From the NCBI RefSeq assembly GCF_022539505.1, contig NC_061511.1:31878620-31942619 (forward strand): DNA of 64,000 nucleotides, in the 5' to 3' direction. Both the position numbers and the translations under genes were made by a program. Position 1 is the first letter of the stretch. Each line of letters opens with the position of its first letter. This stretch comes from Lolium rigidum (taxonomy: Eukaryota > Streptophyta > Magnoliopsida > Poales > Poaceae). Of this stretch, positions 11,467 through 23,593 are shown one piece after another. A model generated the notes under the pieces. It searched no databases. It had not been told where the DNA came from and saw only the letters and a program-made list of their open reading frames with translations.

Positions 11467-12279
11467 TTAGGATAGATCACTGCTGCAGGTACAAATATCA
11501 CCATGTCTAGTGCTGCACTTCAGCTCGCCCGCGACACCCACTGCGCTGCCACTGTCACAGCCCGATTCCGGCCGTCTCCGGCGAGGCCTCGCGCAGCCAG
11601 CCTCCGTCCCAACACCCCAGCTCCTAATCCTATACCGAACCCGCGGCGCTGAGCCGTCAATCTGCAGCACCCGTGACGAACCCTAGACGAGCGAGAGCAA
11701 GATCCCGTATCACCGGCGCCGCTGCGTGGTTCCATCCCATCTCCTGGCCGGCCACCCACGGGAGCAAGCTCGCCGCGGCACTGGATTGGCGGCGGGGAGG
11801 CTCGGACTAAGAGATGGTGGTCATCTGCAAGAAGCTGCTGGGACTACCACCCTGACCGCTGCAACCACCGGCGACGTCCCCGATTACCTGCCGCCGGCCA
11901 CCTCTCCGGCATGCTGTTGTCGGTCTCCTCCCCAGCGGTCCGCTGCCCAGTGAGCACCATCGCCCTTCCTGCATCTAATTCAATTTTGCGAACAAAAAGT
12001 CTCTGTTTTGTTGTGAAAGAGAATGAAACTGTGTGCATAGTGAACTGATTCATTTCTGCGTCTAATCTGTGAAAGAGAATGAATAGTGAACTGATTCACT
12101 TCTTCATTCTTTGTTTTCAAATTCGATTCTGAAATTGTGAAAGAGAATGGATGATGAATTTGCATCTAATTTTGGGATTCTGAAAATTTAAAGAGATTTT
12201 GAACTCATCATGTGGTTCACTTGCTGCCACTTGGGGATTGTATTCGTATATTTGTACCTGCAGCAGTGATCTATCCTAA
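11467..12279 (+). mobile_element. Terminal-inverted-repeat element carrying GC-rich gene-like sequence (Pack-MULE-like)
   Basis: A perfect 32 bp inverted repeat bounds this 813 bp segment (11467-11498 and 12248-12279, outer bases TTAGGATAGATCACTGCTGC). The left half (11520-11950) is GC-rich and looks like a 5' UTR plus first coding exon from a grass gene. The right half has three copies of GTGAAAGAGAATG (about 12014, 12069 and 12137). No 9 bp target duplication is evident. The structure resembles a MULE that captured host gene sequence, but the family is an inference. Confidence 0.55.
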
Positions 12280-13985
12280 ATATGACTTGTATAAGGCTTC
12301 AGGTTAGCAGCCTCAGCCTGTGGCATGTCTCGGACTTAAGTTTTATGTAGTTTATGAAAGGGGGATCCAGACCAGGTTGATACCATGCTCTTACTTAGGC
12401 ACTTGGTCTCCATTGAGTGCATAAGTTTGTTGTTACAACATATATGTATCGGCTATAGCTATTTTACTTTGCTGCTAATTAACGTGCAGTACTGTTACTG
12501 TATGAAAAAGGTAAGGTTCAGTAGTTGTTTCCTCACATGATTAATATGTTCTTGCATTTCTGTGTAGGCACGGCTGTGGTTGTGGCTCCTCGGTTCTCCT
12601 CACAAGGCCCTGTGAATCCTTCTCCATCTCCTTCCTGTTGGTGGTCGCCACCGTTGCCGTGGTTCAGATACAAGTAAATCCAGTTCGTGTACGATGAGTA
12701 CAACCTGTATATACAATAAAAAAATCCCGCGAGGGTGCTTGATGGATTCCACAAGAATTATATTATCCCACTGAAAACTTTCCCATCTTGCTTCGTGGGC
12801 ATCATCCATCCACCAAATACATGATTTAAGAAGGTTCACCTTTTTGTGTTTTGTTAGATATAGGCAGCAGCCAAGTGCGGCATCCATTGCTGGCCATTTT
12901 CTAGTAATGCTAGGTGCGGTTAGAGTGATCAATCCATAGCATGCAACTTAGACTACTAAACTACTGCATGTGTGCCAGTAATTTGCACTACTATGCATTA
13001 TCTAGTCTGCAAGACTAGTTAAATGGCCATTGTTGTGTACTTAGTTTTTTTACTGTCTTATTGTTGGATCCTCGTAGCTGCATTTTGAGGCGTACTCAAT
13101 TTAGTACAGTTGTTGTATAGCTTAGTTCAGATTGAGATACTACTTCTGCCGACCTCCTATCCTTGTGGCAGCATGTGGTACTCAATTAAGTGGAGGACTA
13201 CTAGATTTTAGATCCTACTCATCATGTGTTTCTCAGCATGAAATAACTCGCTGTGCATATTAATGTTCTGCAATTCAGTGGAGAAGTGTAGTTTATCATA
13301 TGTTTAATATCAGTTGTTCTGTTGTTTAGCAAATTTAACAAACACTACCGGTTGGCTGTACCTAATTAGTATTTAATACCTGGTTGCCTGTTAGGTTGGT
13401 GAGGTTTAATAGTGAGGTGGATAGTGCAATGCTATCTGCCTGACTTCTTTCAATAGAATGATAGGAGCTACTTTATTAGCTTTAATTTTATCATATTACA
13501 AAGTTGCTATTGATTCTTTTTTGGCAACTGGAGGAGTTATGGGTCGGATAAATCGGGGGAGAAGGTGATGGAGCAGTATGTTCGCTGGTCCAACTCTTTC
13601 TTCTACTTCATCACTGGCGTTGTTGTCAAGGTCATTTTCCGGTTTCGATGCCTCTTCTGTGCACCTAGAATTATGGTCTCATGTACATCTCTAGCTGCAA
13701 CACCGCCAATTTGTGAAATAAATTGACCCATTAACTAGTTCTTATCCATTAACTTGCTATATTATCATATGGATTAGTGCTGAATTACGGCAAAATAGTA
13801 CTTGTTATTGGATCAGCACTGCCATATTCTCATATGTGTTGCTGAATTACTCTAAATATTGCCAGCAAACACTATCTAATTACACGCTATCTTCTTGTTA
13901 GGTTGCAGGAATTCTGTATTTGGGAAAACTCTCATGTTCAAAATTTTCATTAACAATAGGAAGTGGGGCCGAAGTGTCGAAAATT
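12280..13985. other. Intergenic sequence with isolated exon-like segments
   Basis: No complete gene is supported. Two short segments look exon-like on the plus strand. One is 12568-12671, after a TGTGTAG acceptor. The other is about 13530-13630, reading EKVMEQYVRWSNSFFYFIT before a GTCATT donor. I cannot assign either. They could be captured fragments or remains of a degraded gene. Confidence 0.3.
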
Positions 13986-13989
13986 GACA

Positions 13990-14388
13990 TGTAAATTCTA
14001 TTGGATTGGTTGCACCAGACCGCGAGCTCACCCTAATGGATTGGTGGCACAGCGCGAAGCAAGACACGCCAACGCCGCTTCGCAAAGGCCTATCATCTGC
14101 CTCCCTCCTAATCCCCTGGAAGACCTGGAAACACAGAAATGATTGCATCTTCGAAGGAGCCCAACCCTCTATACCGCTGCTGCTGCAAAACATCAAGGAC
14201 GAGCTTAGGCTTTGGGCTCGGGCAGGGGCCCAGGGGTTACAAGTAGTGCTGCCATCCAGTTGGGATGTGCACTGATAGCTCCTCTCCATTATCTGTAATC
14301 TGCCTCCTAGGAGGATGTAAACAAATTTCTATCTTTTCAATGAAATGAAACGCAATGGTCCTTTGCGTTTTCTCAACAAAAAAAAAAT
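13990..14388 (+). mobile_element. 5'-truncated LINE (L1-type), C-terminal end and poly(A) tail
   Basis: The plus-strand frame ending at 14273-14275 reads DWWHSAKQDTPTPLRKGL and LLIPWKTWKHRNDCIFEGA. This is the conserved C-terminus of plant L1 ORF2 beyond the zinc-binding region of the reverse transcriptase. A short 3' UTR with AATGAAATG and an A-tract ending near 14388 follows. The element is truncated at its 5' end, as is usual for LINEs. Confidence 0.85.
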
Positions 14389-16888
14389 CTATTTCAGAGT
14401 GTATAGTAGGTTGATCGTGCTGTGTACGTCCGATATTTTCTCCTTGACACAGGTGAATCTTATTGGTGTAGGTCTGATATTTTCTCCTGTGTAGGTCTAT
14501 TTGGCTTCGGTCTCGGTTCTTTCGGTTCGGGTGTTCAGTCATCAGTTAATATGCCCACCCATAGAGCCAACACATAGACATATTGCCTCTAAGGAATTTT
14601 TGAGATAAAAACCTTATGAACTAGAATTTCTGTCTTGTGGCCACCCCTAGAGCCAACACATAGACATATTCCCTTGAATTTTTGATCAATTCATATACTG
14701 GAAAAGGATGTGGATCTTCATTCTTTTACGAACTAGAATTTCTGTCTTGTGCCCTTTACACTTCTCAAATTATGGCATCTTTGCATTTCGCAGATGGGAT
14801 AAAGTGACCTCACAGGTTGCAAATGGCATGGCGATGGAAAGCAATGTTGTCGGGAGAGGTGCTGTTGTTTTCCTCTCTGCTTGTCCAGATAGTAATAACT
14901 CTATCTCGTTTTCTAATCCGCGTTCGTGTCTTCTTCAATTTTGCCAGGGAAAGTTGGAGAAGTTGGCCAAGGCTGAATCCGAACTCAGCAATCATGTATT
15001 TTTTTGTGTTATGTCGATGGTATCAACAATGGTTTCGGTGAGACCAACACCTAAGTGGTTGATGCTGTGGCGATGACGATGCCAACCTAATCTAGATGGT
15101 GTTGGTGTTACGTCGGTGGTATCAACAATGCTATCATCAACAGGTACTACACATGCTGCTAGTAAACCTCTCTGTTTTGTTTACATGGTGATGTTAAGCT
15201 TGCGCTCTCTTGCTAACTAGTACTATTATTATCAGTTCATGTCAGTAGAACTTATGGTGGTGTTAGTAGAATAATCTGAACTCCAGCTGACCACAAATAT
15301 GTGTTCTTGTCGGATGATAACAAGGAGGTAGCTGAAACCTGCAGAGCCTGATGCATCCATCACTTGGAAGGAAACAAGGAAATATATATGGAGGAGGGTA
15401 ATAGACTCGGAAGCATGTCAGAACTTTCATCATGTGATGTAAGTAACTGGCCCATGCTATGATATTATTGAGAAAACTTTCATCATGTGCATTAGCTTTG
15501 CCTTGCCGGTTGTTTGTTGTCTGGTGGTGCGGTAATTAAGATTGATTGTGTGTCACATGGGTTGTGACTATTGTTTTAGTTGTAGTATATTGTTGGTTGT
15601 GCAGGTTTGGATGTCCCCAAAACAGGCAAGGCCATGCCAAAAAATAACACTCGCATGCCCTTTTCTTTCTTTTATTCAAGTTAATTAATGCCACCACTGC
15701 ACTTCGCGCTAAATAGTCTAGGAGGTTTAGCCAAGTTAATCATGGTCCTTATAGCTGCGCACTTCCATCTGAGATCGTAATCTTTTTGTTAATTTCCACT
15801 TCATCCAACATATAAGCAATACTCGTATATCTAGTGGTCATATAAGATTTTCTATTTATTACTCATTCCCTTGATATCTATATGTATTTGGTACTTTCAT
15901 GTAGTTCAAGGGCTACCTTATTGCGAGGCATATTTTTCTTTATCGTGAAGTAGTATTATTATTGTGTTTGTTTTTATTTTTATGCGTGCTTATAATTACC
16001 ATTTCCTTTTCATGTCATTTATCGGAGCGGTCAGTTTCTACCATCCTATATCTGATGTTAGAGTCTAGAGTCATCATCTCCAAGACATGCCTTGAAATAA
16101 AATATATTTCTGTAGCTGAGATATGTAGGACATAAGTACATTATATTCTGTACAAGTCGTGTTTTTGACATGCTGATCCGTGACACCATCAAGCCATTTT
16201 TGTATTGCTATTTTGCAATTCCAGCATCATGTTAGGCCAATTTCGAAATATGATATTTGTTGTGCAGGTTTATCTTTATGACACTTGCCTTAAATATCTT
16301 TGTACTTTGGAAATCATCAATCATAGTTTCATTGTCCTTGGTGTTAAACCAACAATCATGTAGGAACTCACTGTTAGAACTTCCAAATCCGCAAACTTTT
16401 CGCTCCATTCATCAAACCAATAATCAATAATTCATGTGCGCTTGTTTTTATTGATTTCAAATCCATTTTCAGTGTTGGTTCTCTTTTTACAGGACGTGAT
16501 GGCGCTCCACCGGACTCACTTGCCGACTGGCCTATGTTGCCGCTTTGGAGTCTAGTGCAACCTGAGAAGCTGTGTTGGCTCTGGCGTTGCATGCTGGCCA
16601 TAGGCGGCCTTATGTGTGATTTAAGTTGCTTATAATGCTGAGTGGTGGTTGACGTTTGTTTCATCCATTTTTTTGTGGTGGGAGTGTCTTTGGTTAGACC
16701 AGCGATTCTGTTTGAACTGTCACATGAGCTGCTGTGATGTGTGCATTATATTGTAACATCCATTTGATATGTGACTGAATGGCCAAATAATAGAGAGATG
16801 TCATGCTGGTTTTTTTGATACTGCTGCTAATTAACCTGCGATTTGTAGTTCATCAAGGCGGTTGTTGCCTTGAGCCATGTTGTGGAGG
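14389..16888. other. Intergenic sequence, exon-like pieces, no supported gene
   Basis: Plus-strand segments near 14794-14872 (DKVTSQVANGMAMESNVVG) and 14948-14995 (GKLEKLAKAESELSNH) sit between plausible splice sites and look like fragments of one gene. No family is recognised and no start or end was found. A GGTATCAACAATG motif recurs at about 15020 and 15118. The remainder is AT-rich and featureless. Confidence 0.3.
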
Positions 16889-18289
16889 ATCTCTTCCATC
16901 CCTCTCGCATGCAACAGTTGTGGTATTAAGCCGCTGGCATGCATGAGATTAGGAAATCAAGGAGTCTGCGTGTGATCAGAAAATCAAGGAGTCATTAGCT
17001 ATCCACATGTCAGCTATCCGCGCGATAAAGGAGTGCTCCGTTTGACTTGTTGGAGACCAGAGTCGAAGAAGACAGTACAAGGGAGGATGTCAATGACTAT
17101 GGTAATCCCCGTCTTTGTTTTCGCCGGTGCCGCACTTGATGGATGCTGGAGTCGAGTCCATCCTTTACAACGCCTGAGCCATGTTTTCAAGTTTGGCGAG
17201 CTCTCGTGGTGTTAGGAGACGGAAGGGGAAAAGGGGAGCTCAAAATGTCTAGTTGGCATGAAAAATTACACTTACACCGGTGCTTCCCCTCGACCGAAAG
17301 AGAGAGTAGAGACTCAATGTCAATTGGACTGCTGGACAATCGGAGAAGGAGGTTGCTGCAGGCCAACCATGGCCTTCTTTTATGGATGGATGGAGGAAGG
17401 TTTGAATTTGTGAGAGGGAGAGCGGGAAACAATTTCTTAGTTCTTGGTAAAGGTTTTGATTTGTGAGAGGAAGGTTTGGATTTGTGCTACGCCGAGGGCC
17501 GGCGGCATCTCGCCAGATTCCTGTAGTGAAACAAATTGATTTGCGCTACGCTCGATAATCTGCAGCGGGGTGGACGGCCGTGATATTTGAAGCCACGGGT
17601 CGGTGACATGGAGTGACAAAACATTTGGTAAATGGATAGAAGGAGTGCGACGTGCTGGTGCCGAGCAGATAGATTGCGGGATGCGGTGCGACGATTAATA
17701 AATGGCATGCACAATTTCCCTGATGTTTGTTATGAGCTTTAGACCGGTTACCTTTATATTGCTGAGGTTTGTTATGAGCTTTAGACCGGTTACCTTTATA
17801 TTGCTGAGAAATTAATGTCGTAGCCTGGTAGACATACTATAAAGAATGTTTTCGGAATCGCGGTGTGATATACTGATGTTGCAGCCAGGAAAACCATTCA
17901 TCGGGAAGAAATTTTTCTGATGTTGCAGATATTTGTTTTGTTCAAAGAGAGGGAAAATAATAGAAGAGGTCCGTCCGTGTGGGTCACTTCATCGATAGAG
18001 AGAGCACATCATATCACCCGTGCGAGCGTGTTTTACGGTTTCACCTAAAACACGCATCTACGCGTGACCGGAAAAGCAAACATGGAAACGTAATAACTGA
18101 ATGGGTCCTGATTATTTTAGACGAAACTAAGCTACAGATCGACCGATCTCTTCCATCTCTCTGGCATGCTACAGCTGTGGTATTTACTATTTAGCCGCTG
18201 GCATGCATGAGATTAGGAAATCAAGGAGCCTAGGTGAGATTAGAAAATCAAGGAGTCATTAGCTATCCACATGTCAGCTATCCCCGCGA
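16889..18289 (+). repeat. 1.1 kb interval flanked by about 140 bp direct repeats
   Basis: 16889-17025 and 18145-18289 are direct repeats sharing GATCTCTTCCAT, GCTGGCATGCATGAGATTAG and ATCCACATGTCAGCTATCC. Between them is non-coding sequence including a perfect 42 bp tandem duplication (17725-17766 and 17767-17808). The geometry is like a miniature retrotransposon (TRIM) or a local duplication. I see no primer-binding site or TG...CA ends, so the class is undecided. Confidence 0.55.
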
Positions 18290-18786
18290 CAGCTCAGGCA
18301 TCCATCCAGCGCTATGCTAGCTGCTAATAACCACCAAGGAAGCGAGATGACAGAACCAAAATAAATTTCATCTTTTTCCCGGCATACCTATGTTCCCTCT
18401 CCCAAAATTCAAACTTTCAACCTTGGCATCCTGCAGCCTATAAGTAATAGGAGGGATGGAGCCAACGCGTGCGTCGTGTGTGACGACTTAGACTTTGACT
18501 CTTTACTCGTCGAGGAGAGGAGAGGAGAGGAGAGCCACCATGGCCGGAGAAGACGACGAGCGGCGGCATGCCAATGTGTGCGAGCAGTCACCATGGCCGG
18601 GCGTCATGAAAGAGTGGGGATGGTGTGCGAGTAGTTGAACTGTCCGCCGACAATACGTCCTTGAGTTCTTCTTCTCCAGATCGATGCCACCTACCAGGTA
18701 ATCATCCGTACGACCTAACCTTTTTTCATCCAAAGGCAAATGCGGGAATTTGATTTCTTTTCTTCCATTTTCTTGGATGCAGCTGG

Positions 18787-19964
18787 AGCTGGGAGTCTTC
18801 ACTCTGTTATATCTGTACTGCAGACACCTCAAGTCAATACAGTGCAGATTGATTTCGATACAGAGCTTGAAAAGCTGAGGCTTGAACTGAGAGAAATACG
18901 GGGGGCATACAAACTCGAGTCTGTCGATGCATCTCATCAGGCAAGTCAGTGGTATTGCTTTTTTTTTAGACATAGGAGCATAGCCCCGGCCTCTGCATCA
19001 ATCGATGCATATAGCCATTTATTAATAATATAACGTAAACGTCAAGTACTTATTACATGTAGGTAGTCTGATAAAACAAGGAGACTAAATAAAAACTAGA
19101 AGCGACCAAAAAAAGATGGAAAGTCGAACACAAAACTATCCATCCAGAATTCTACTAATGTGTCGCCATCCAGTAGCCTGGAAAAAGCAGTCCTGAGTGA
19201 CCTCCAGGAGCCGGTTGCATCCAGTAGCCATAGTATCCCGCTGGTCCGCCGGGAGCAAACATGCCCATGTTTGTAGCCAATGCACCGCACGAAGAATAAC
19301 CTGCAAGAAATTTGTTCCCTTTTGTTTATTAAAGATCATATCATTCCGGCTAGTCCAAATCGACCAACAGATTGCCGAAACACCAATTCTAATATAAACT
19401 TTATCCTTCTTATTCACACCATTTAGCCAATTACCAAACATATTAATTACATTAGACGGAGGTGGAATATTGTATGTAAAGAATATCATTCGCCATATAA
19501 TTTTTGCAAAAGGACAATGAAGAAACAGATGATCAACAGTTTCATTGTTGTTACAAAAACAACATTTCTGAGAACCTGTCCATTTTCTCTTCGCCAAATT
19601 ATCCTTAGTAAGCAGTACTCTATTACTTAAAAACCACATAAAAATCTTTATTTTTAGAGGAACCTTAATCTTCCAAAGGTATTTCCGCAAAAATCTAGTA
19701 TGACCATTCATAAGATCAAGATACATGGATTTAACAGTAAATACACCAGATTCATTTAAGTTCCATACAAAATTGTCAGGTTCATTAGTTAATTGAACAG
19801 ACATTAATCGCTGGCACAGATGTAACCACAAATTGTATTTATAAACATTGAGAGTTCTTCTAAATCCAATATTAAGCGGTGGGTGTGCCAATACCGTAGA
19901 AACCAACTCATTTTAGTCTTCACTCTGCTAAATTAGTCTTCACTCTGCTATATCTCTACTGCAG
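18787..19964 (+). other. Insertion at the hexosaminidase splice acceptor: duplicated acceptor, kinase-like fragment and LINE
   Basis: The intron end plus first ten exon bases of the hexosaminidase exon at 19965 occur twice. One copy is 18787-18825 (TCTTCACTCTGTTATATCTG through ACACCTCAAG) and the other lies just before and into 19965. Between them are a plus-strand exon-like fragment (about 18826-18942: FDTELEKLRLELREIRGAYK) and a minus-strand LINE (18959-19910). The fragment resembles the helical linker of plant U-box/kinase proteins. I hold that assignment loosely. Confidence 0.55.
18959..19910 (-). mobile_element. 5'-truncated L1-type LINE, reverse transcriptase C-terminal zinc-binding region
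   Basis: A minus-strand frame of 256 codons (19906-19136) contains the zf-RVT region: KRKWTGSQKCCFCNNNETVD with a Cys-x2-Cys ... His-x4-Cys arrangement, then WSIWTSRNDMIFNKQKG. It is preceded on the plus strand by a T-tract at 18959-18968, the poly(A) tail of the minus-strand element. The frame is open, so the insertion is relatively young. Catalytic reverse transcriptase motifs are absent because of 5' truncation. Confidence 0.85.
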
Positions 19965-22900
19965 ACACCTCAAGGCATTACTACCCAGTTGACGTGATTA
20001 AGCAAGTCATTGACTCCATGTCATTTGCTAAGCTGGTAACATATTATCTTTTGGATCATGCTAGTTATTTTACTTGAATTACCTCTCTTTCCCTCCATAG
20101 CAATATGCTTAAACCTAGAGTTATGTCCAGTAGAACGTTCTTCATTGGCATATCATCGACGAACAATCTTTTCCGTTGGAGATACCATCATATCCAAATC
20201 TATGGAAGGGTTCATATTCAAAATTGGAGCGTTACACTGTGGAAGATGCACAATATATTGTTAGGTATGTTAATTTTGTCATTTATATTTTGTATCTTAT
20301 AATCTTCCTTATATTCTATTGTGAAGTTTCTTCATTCACGCGTTCCTGACCGTTGTTCTCTAATTGCTTGCACCATGACCTCTCATGTGAAACTTCATAA
20401 TGCTAAAGCTATGCTAAGAAAAGAGGTATGCTTACTTCCAGTTGATATATTTTCCCTCATGTAGCTGAATGTTTTTCTTTATTTTGTATTTTTGCTAAGA
20501 ACAGTGACATGCTGAGATATTCACACTATTTTAGTTGGAATTCACACAGGATCAATTTTTTTACTGAACTCTTCATCCGGTTTAATTTTTTATCTACAAA
20601 GACTTTGAATTCTTACTATTGTTTACTCTCTCAGGTATTCATGTCATGGCAGAAATTGATGTACCTGGTCATGCAGAATCATGGTGAGTTTTCATATAGA
20701 CTTACCTGTTATGTTTGGATGCCTAGGCTTCTTGAGAGAACTTTTTGTCAGGCCACTCCTAGTGCTCCACCTTGCTGCCGTCTCTTAGAACTCTACATCA
20801 GATTATTGTCTATGTGGTGCATGATTAATGAGGATAGAGGATACAGCCATCTATTACCTCAGATATCATCCCTACATGTAATCCAATACTTAGATCATTA
20901 AACCTTGTACTGATCATGGACATAGACTCACCACCTGAGGTCTACTATAATAAATACTTGGCGTATATTAAGTACATTGCATTGGGATATTTGTACTAAA
21001 ACATCTAACATGCAGTAGGAGGCGGTGCTAAGAGAAGATGCACTGGAGTTACCTATGCAAAACCTAGTTACTCTTGTGCAAATAAACAAATCAGCAGCCA
21101 CTGTGTTTTGTAGTGTCATGTACTTGCATTTCGTGAAGTTCTGAGTAACGAAACAACAAAACAGGTGGTTGCCCCAGGCTACAGTATTTGTCCCATGATG
21201 CATATGATAATATATTTTACCACTCTCTGTGCTATCTGATTCAGTATTTGGACAGAATACATCACATATTTGTGCACGTAGCCGACTTCCCAAAAAAGAT
21301 TATCCCACTAGGAAAGCAAACGTTGCAGACTAAGTGTTTGTTATTTCCCATGGTTCTTCTTATATGAAGTACCCATTGTCTTCTGCACTGCCAAACTTAT
21401 GCACAAATTTATATATCCACAGGGGAAATGGATATCCGAAGCTTTGGCCTTCTCCTAGCTGTACAGAACCTTTAGATGTATCTAGTAACTTCACATTCGA
21501 AGTCATATCTGGAATTTTGTCTGGTTAGTTCCTTTCTTACCTTTTCGTTAAATTCAGTTACCCATTTAAGCAATTCAATATTATCACTGTGGCACTCACT
21601 CATCTCCCTTTCTAGTTTTGATCTTGACCGTTATTTTTCTTGGACAGTGAAAAGTAAATATTAAAATAATGCAATACGAAATGTGAAAAGGCAAAGGTGT
21701 ATTATACATTTGTGCTGTCCATCATAGACATCTTTTGTGTGTGGCAACTTCCATTATAGACATGGCAGTTCATATTTATTTGGTGCTTTGCCTAGTAGTG
21801 GTCCTTCACAATGAGTACTGACATGGACCGGTCAACTCTTGCTCTGTTATTCATGAAGGTAATTAGTAAATTAGATAATTTCATGAACCAGTAATTTTTT
21901 AGAAACCGGTAATTTCATGAACCAGTAAATTAGATAATTTCATGTAGGGTCTAGCCAATAATTATATGTCCTAGGTTGGATTGAACATTTCAGTTTGGTA
22001 GGACCATCAACAGGATATATTGACCACTGATTAGCAGTGCAAGGTGTATATTATACTATCTAGCTATAGTAGGACCATCATCCTGTACAATATCTGTTGG
22101 CAGATAATCATAATAATGTTACACAATAATTACCTGGCTGGTAATGGCAGTTCTGAAACATTATGTTTTCTGCAATATGATTGACCTGCTGACTGCTTTA
22201 CGTTCAGATATGAGAAAGATCTTCCCATTTGGGATGTTTCACTTGGGTGGAGATGAAGTATATACAGGTTGGTCTTCTTCTCTTGCCTAATAAGAGGCAA
22301 TTTGTTAGTATGAACTTAGGATGCTGGCATGTTGCAACATCTACAAGTGGAGCATGTATCCTCCAGTTAAACTGCTACATAAAAGATAACCTCTTACTTA
22401 TAGGAAGACAATCTTGTGTGCTTGTACCTAAAAGACCTAACCCAGATCCGGTGAAACTGCCACATAGATAGGTCTATATGGATTCTGCTTTTTTTTCTTT
22501 CTGATACAGTATGATGCTAAAATAGATGTTGATACATAATATTCTGCTGTCTTATTCAATGTTTTTTTTAATTTCTACTGAAACTTTTCCACCTCTTCGT
22601 CCCAGGTTGCTGGAATGTTACACCCCATGTGAAGCAGTGGTATGAAATGTTGTCTGTGCACTAGGTTTCATGAATGGTTTATTAAGCTTATGTTGGATGT
22701 TCTTTTCCTCCACTGAACTCGACCTATTCCAGGCTTGATGAACGTAACATGACTACAAAGGATGCTTACAAATACTTTGTGCTGAGGGCCCAGGAGATAG
22801 CAATTCATCTTAACTGGACTCCTGTAAACTGGTTTGTGCTTTACTTCCTTTGTTCGTTTTTTTAATAAAGAACTAAAGAAATGGTATTTATATTTTGTTT

Positions 22901-23593
22901 GTGGCATGCCATGCTCATTATCCTGCAGGGAGGAAACCTTCAACTCATTTGGGGAAAACCTCAATCCTCTGACCGTTGTGCATAACTGGTAATTCATAAG
23001 TCAGTTTTAAGCAATCGAATCAGTTTGTGCCAACCATATTCTATACCCATTATGCAACATAAGCTGAATCTTTACATATTTCAGGTTGGGTCCCGGGGTC
23101 TGCCCCAAAGTAGTTGCAAAGGGACTGAGATGCATAATGAGTAACCAAGGAGCATGGTACCTTGATCATCTCGATGTTCCGTGGGAAGAAGTCTACGCCG
23201 AAGAGCCACTCGCAGGAATAAGCGACGCCGCGCAGCAAAAGCTGGTACTGGGTGGAGAGGTTTGCATGTGGGGTGAGACAGCAGACACATCTGATGCTCT
23301 ACAAACAATATGGCCCCGAGCGGCCGCAGCTGCAGGTATCGACTTTACAACTTCAGAAGCTTCTTTTGTTTCAGTTATTTCTGTAGGAGCTTATTTATGG
23401 CTGTCAAATCACCACAGAGCGTATGTGGAGTCCATTGGAGGCCATATCCGACCAAGACCTGGAAACGACCGTCCTGTCTCGGCTACACTACTTCAGATGC
23501 CTGCTGAATCACCGTGGAATCGCGGCAGCTCCAGTCACAAACTTCTATGCCCGGCGACCTCCAATCGGTCCTGGCTCATGTTTTATCCAGTAA
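19965..23593 (+). CDS. HEXO1: Beta-N-acetylhexosaminidase (GH20), 5'-truncated copy 2, probable pseudogene
   Basis: Eleven exons join in phase with GT-AG introns: 19965-20035, 20134-20264, 20409-20425, 20635-20683, 21423-21523, 22208-22267, 22606-22639, 22733-22831, 22929-22988, 23085-23335 and 23418-23593 (TAA stop). They encode about 349 codons of the catalytic barrel from TSRHYYPVDVIKQVIDSMSF to the C-terminus. VLHWHIIDEQSFPLE, the catalytic acid pair in FHLGGDEVYT, and the GGEVCMWGE region are all present. No stops or frameshifts interrupt it. The signal peptide, N-terminal domain and first barrel strand (roughly 200 residues) are missing, and no such exons are visible upstream. It is therefore probably non-functional unless a new first exon is used. 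The splice acceptor of the first remaining exon is duplicated by the insertion at 18787-19964. Confidence 0.85.
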
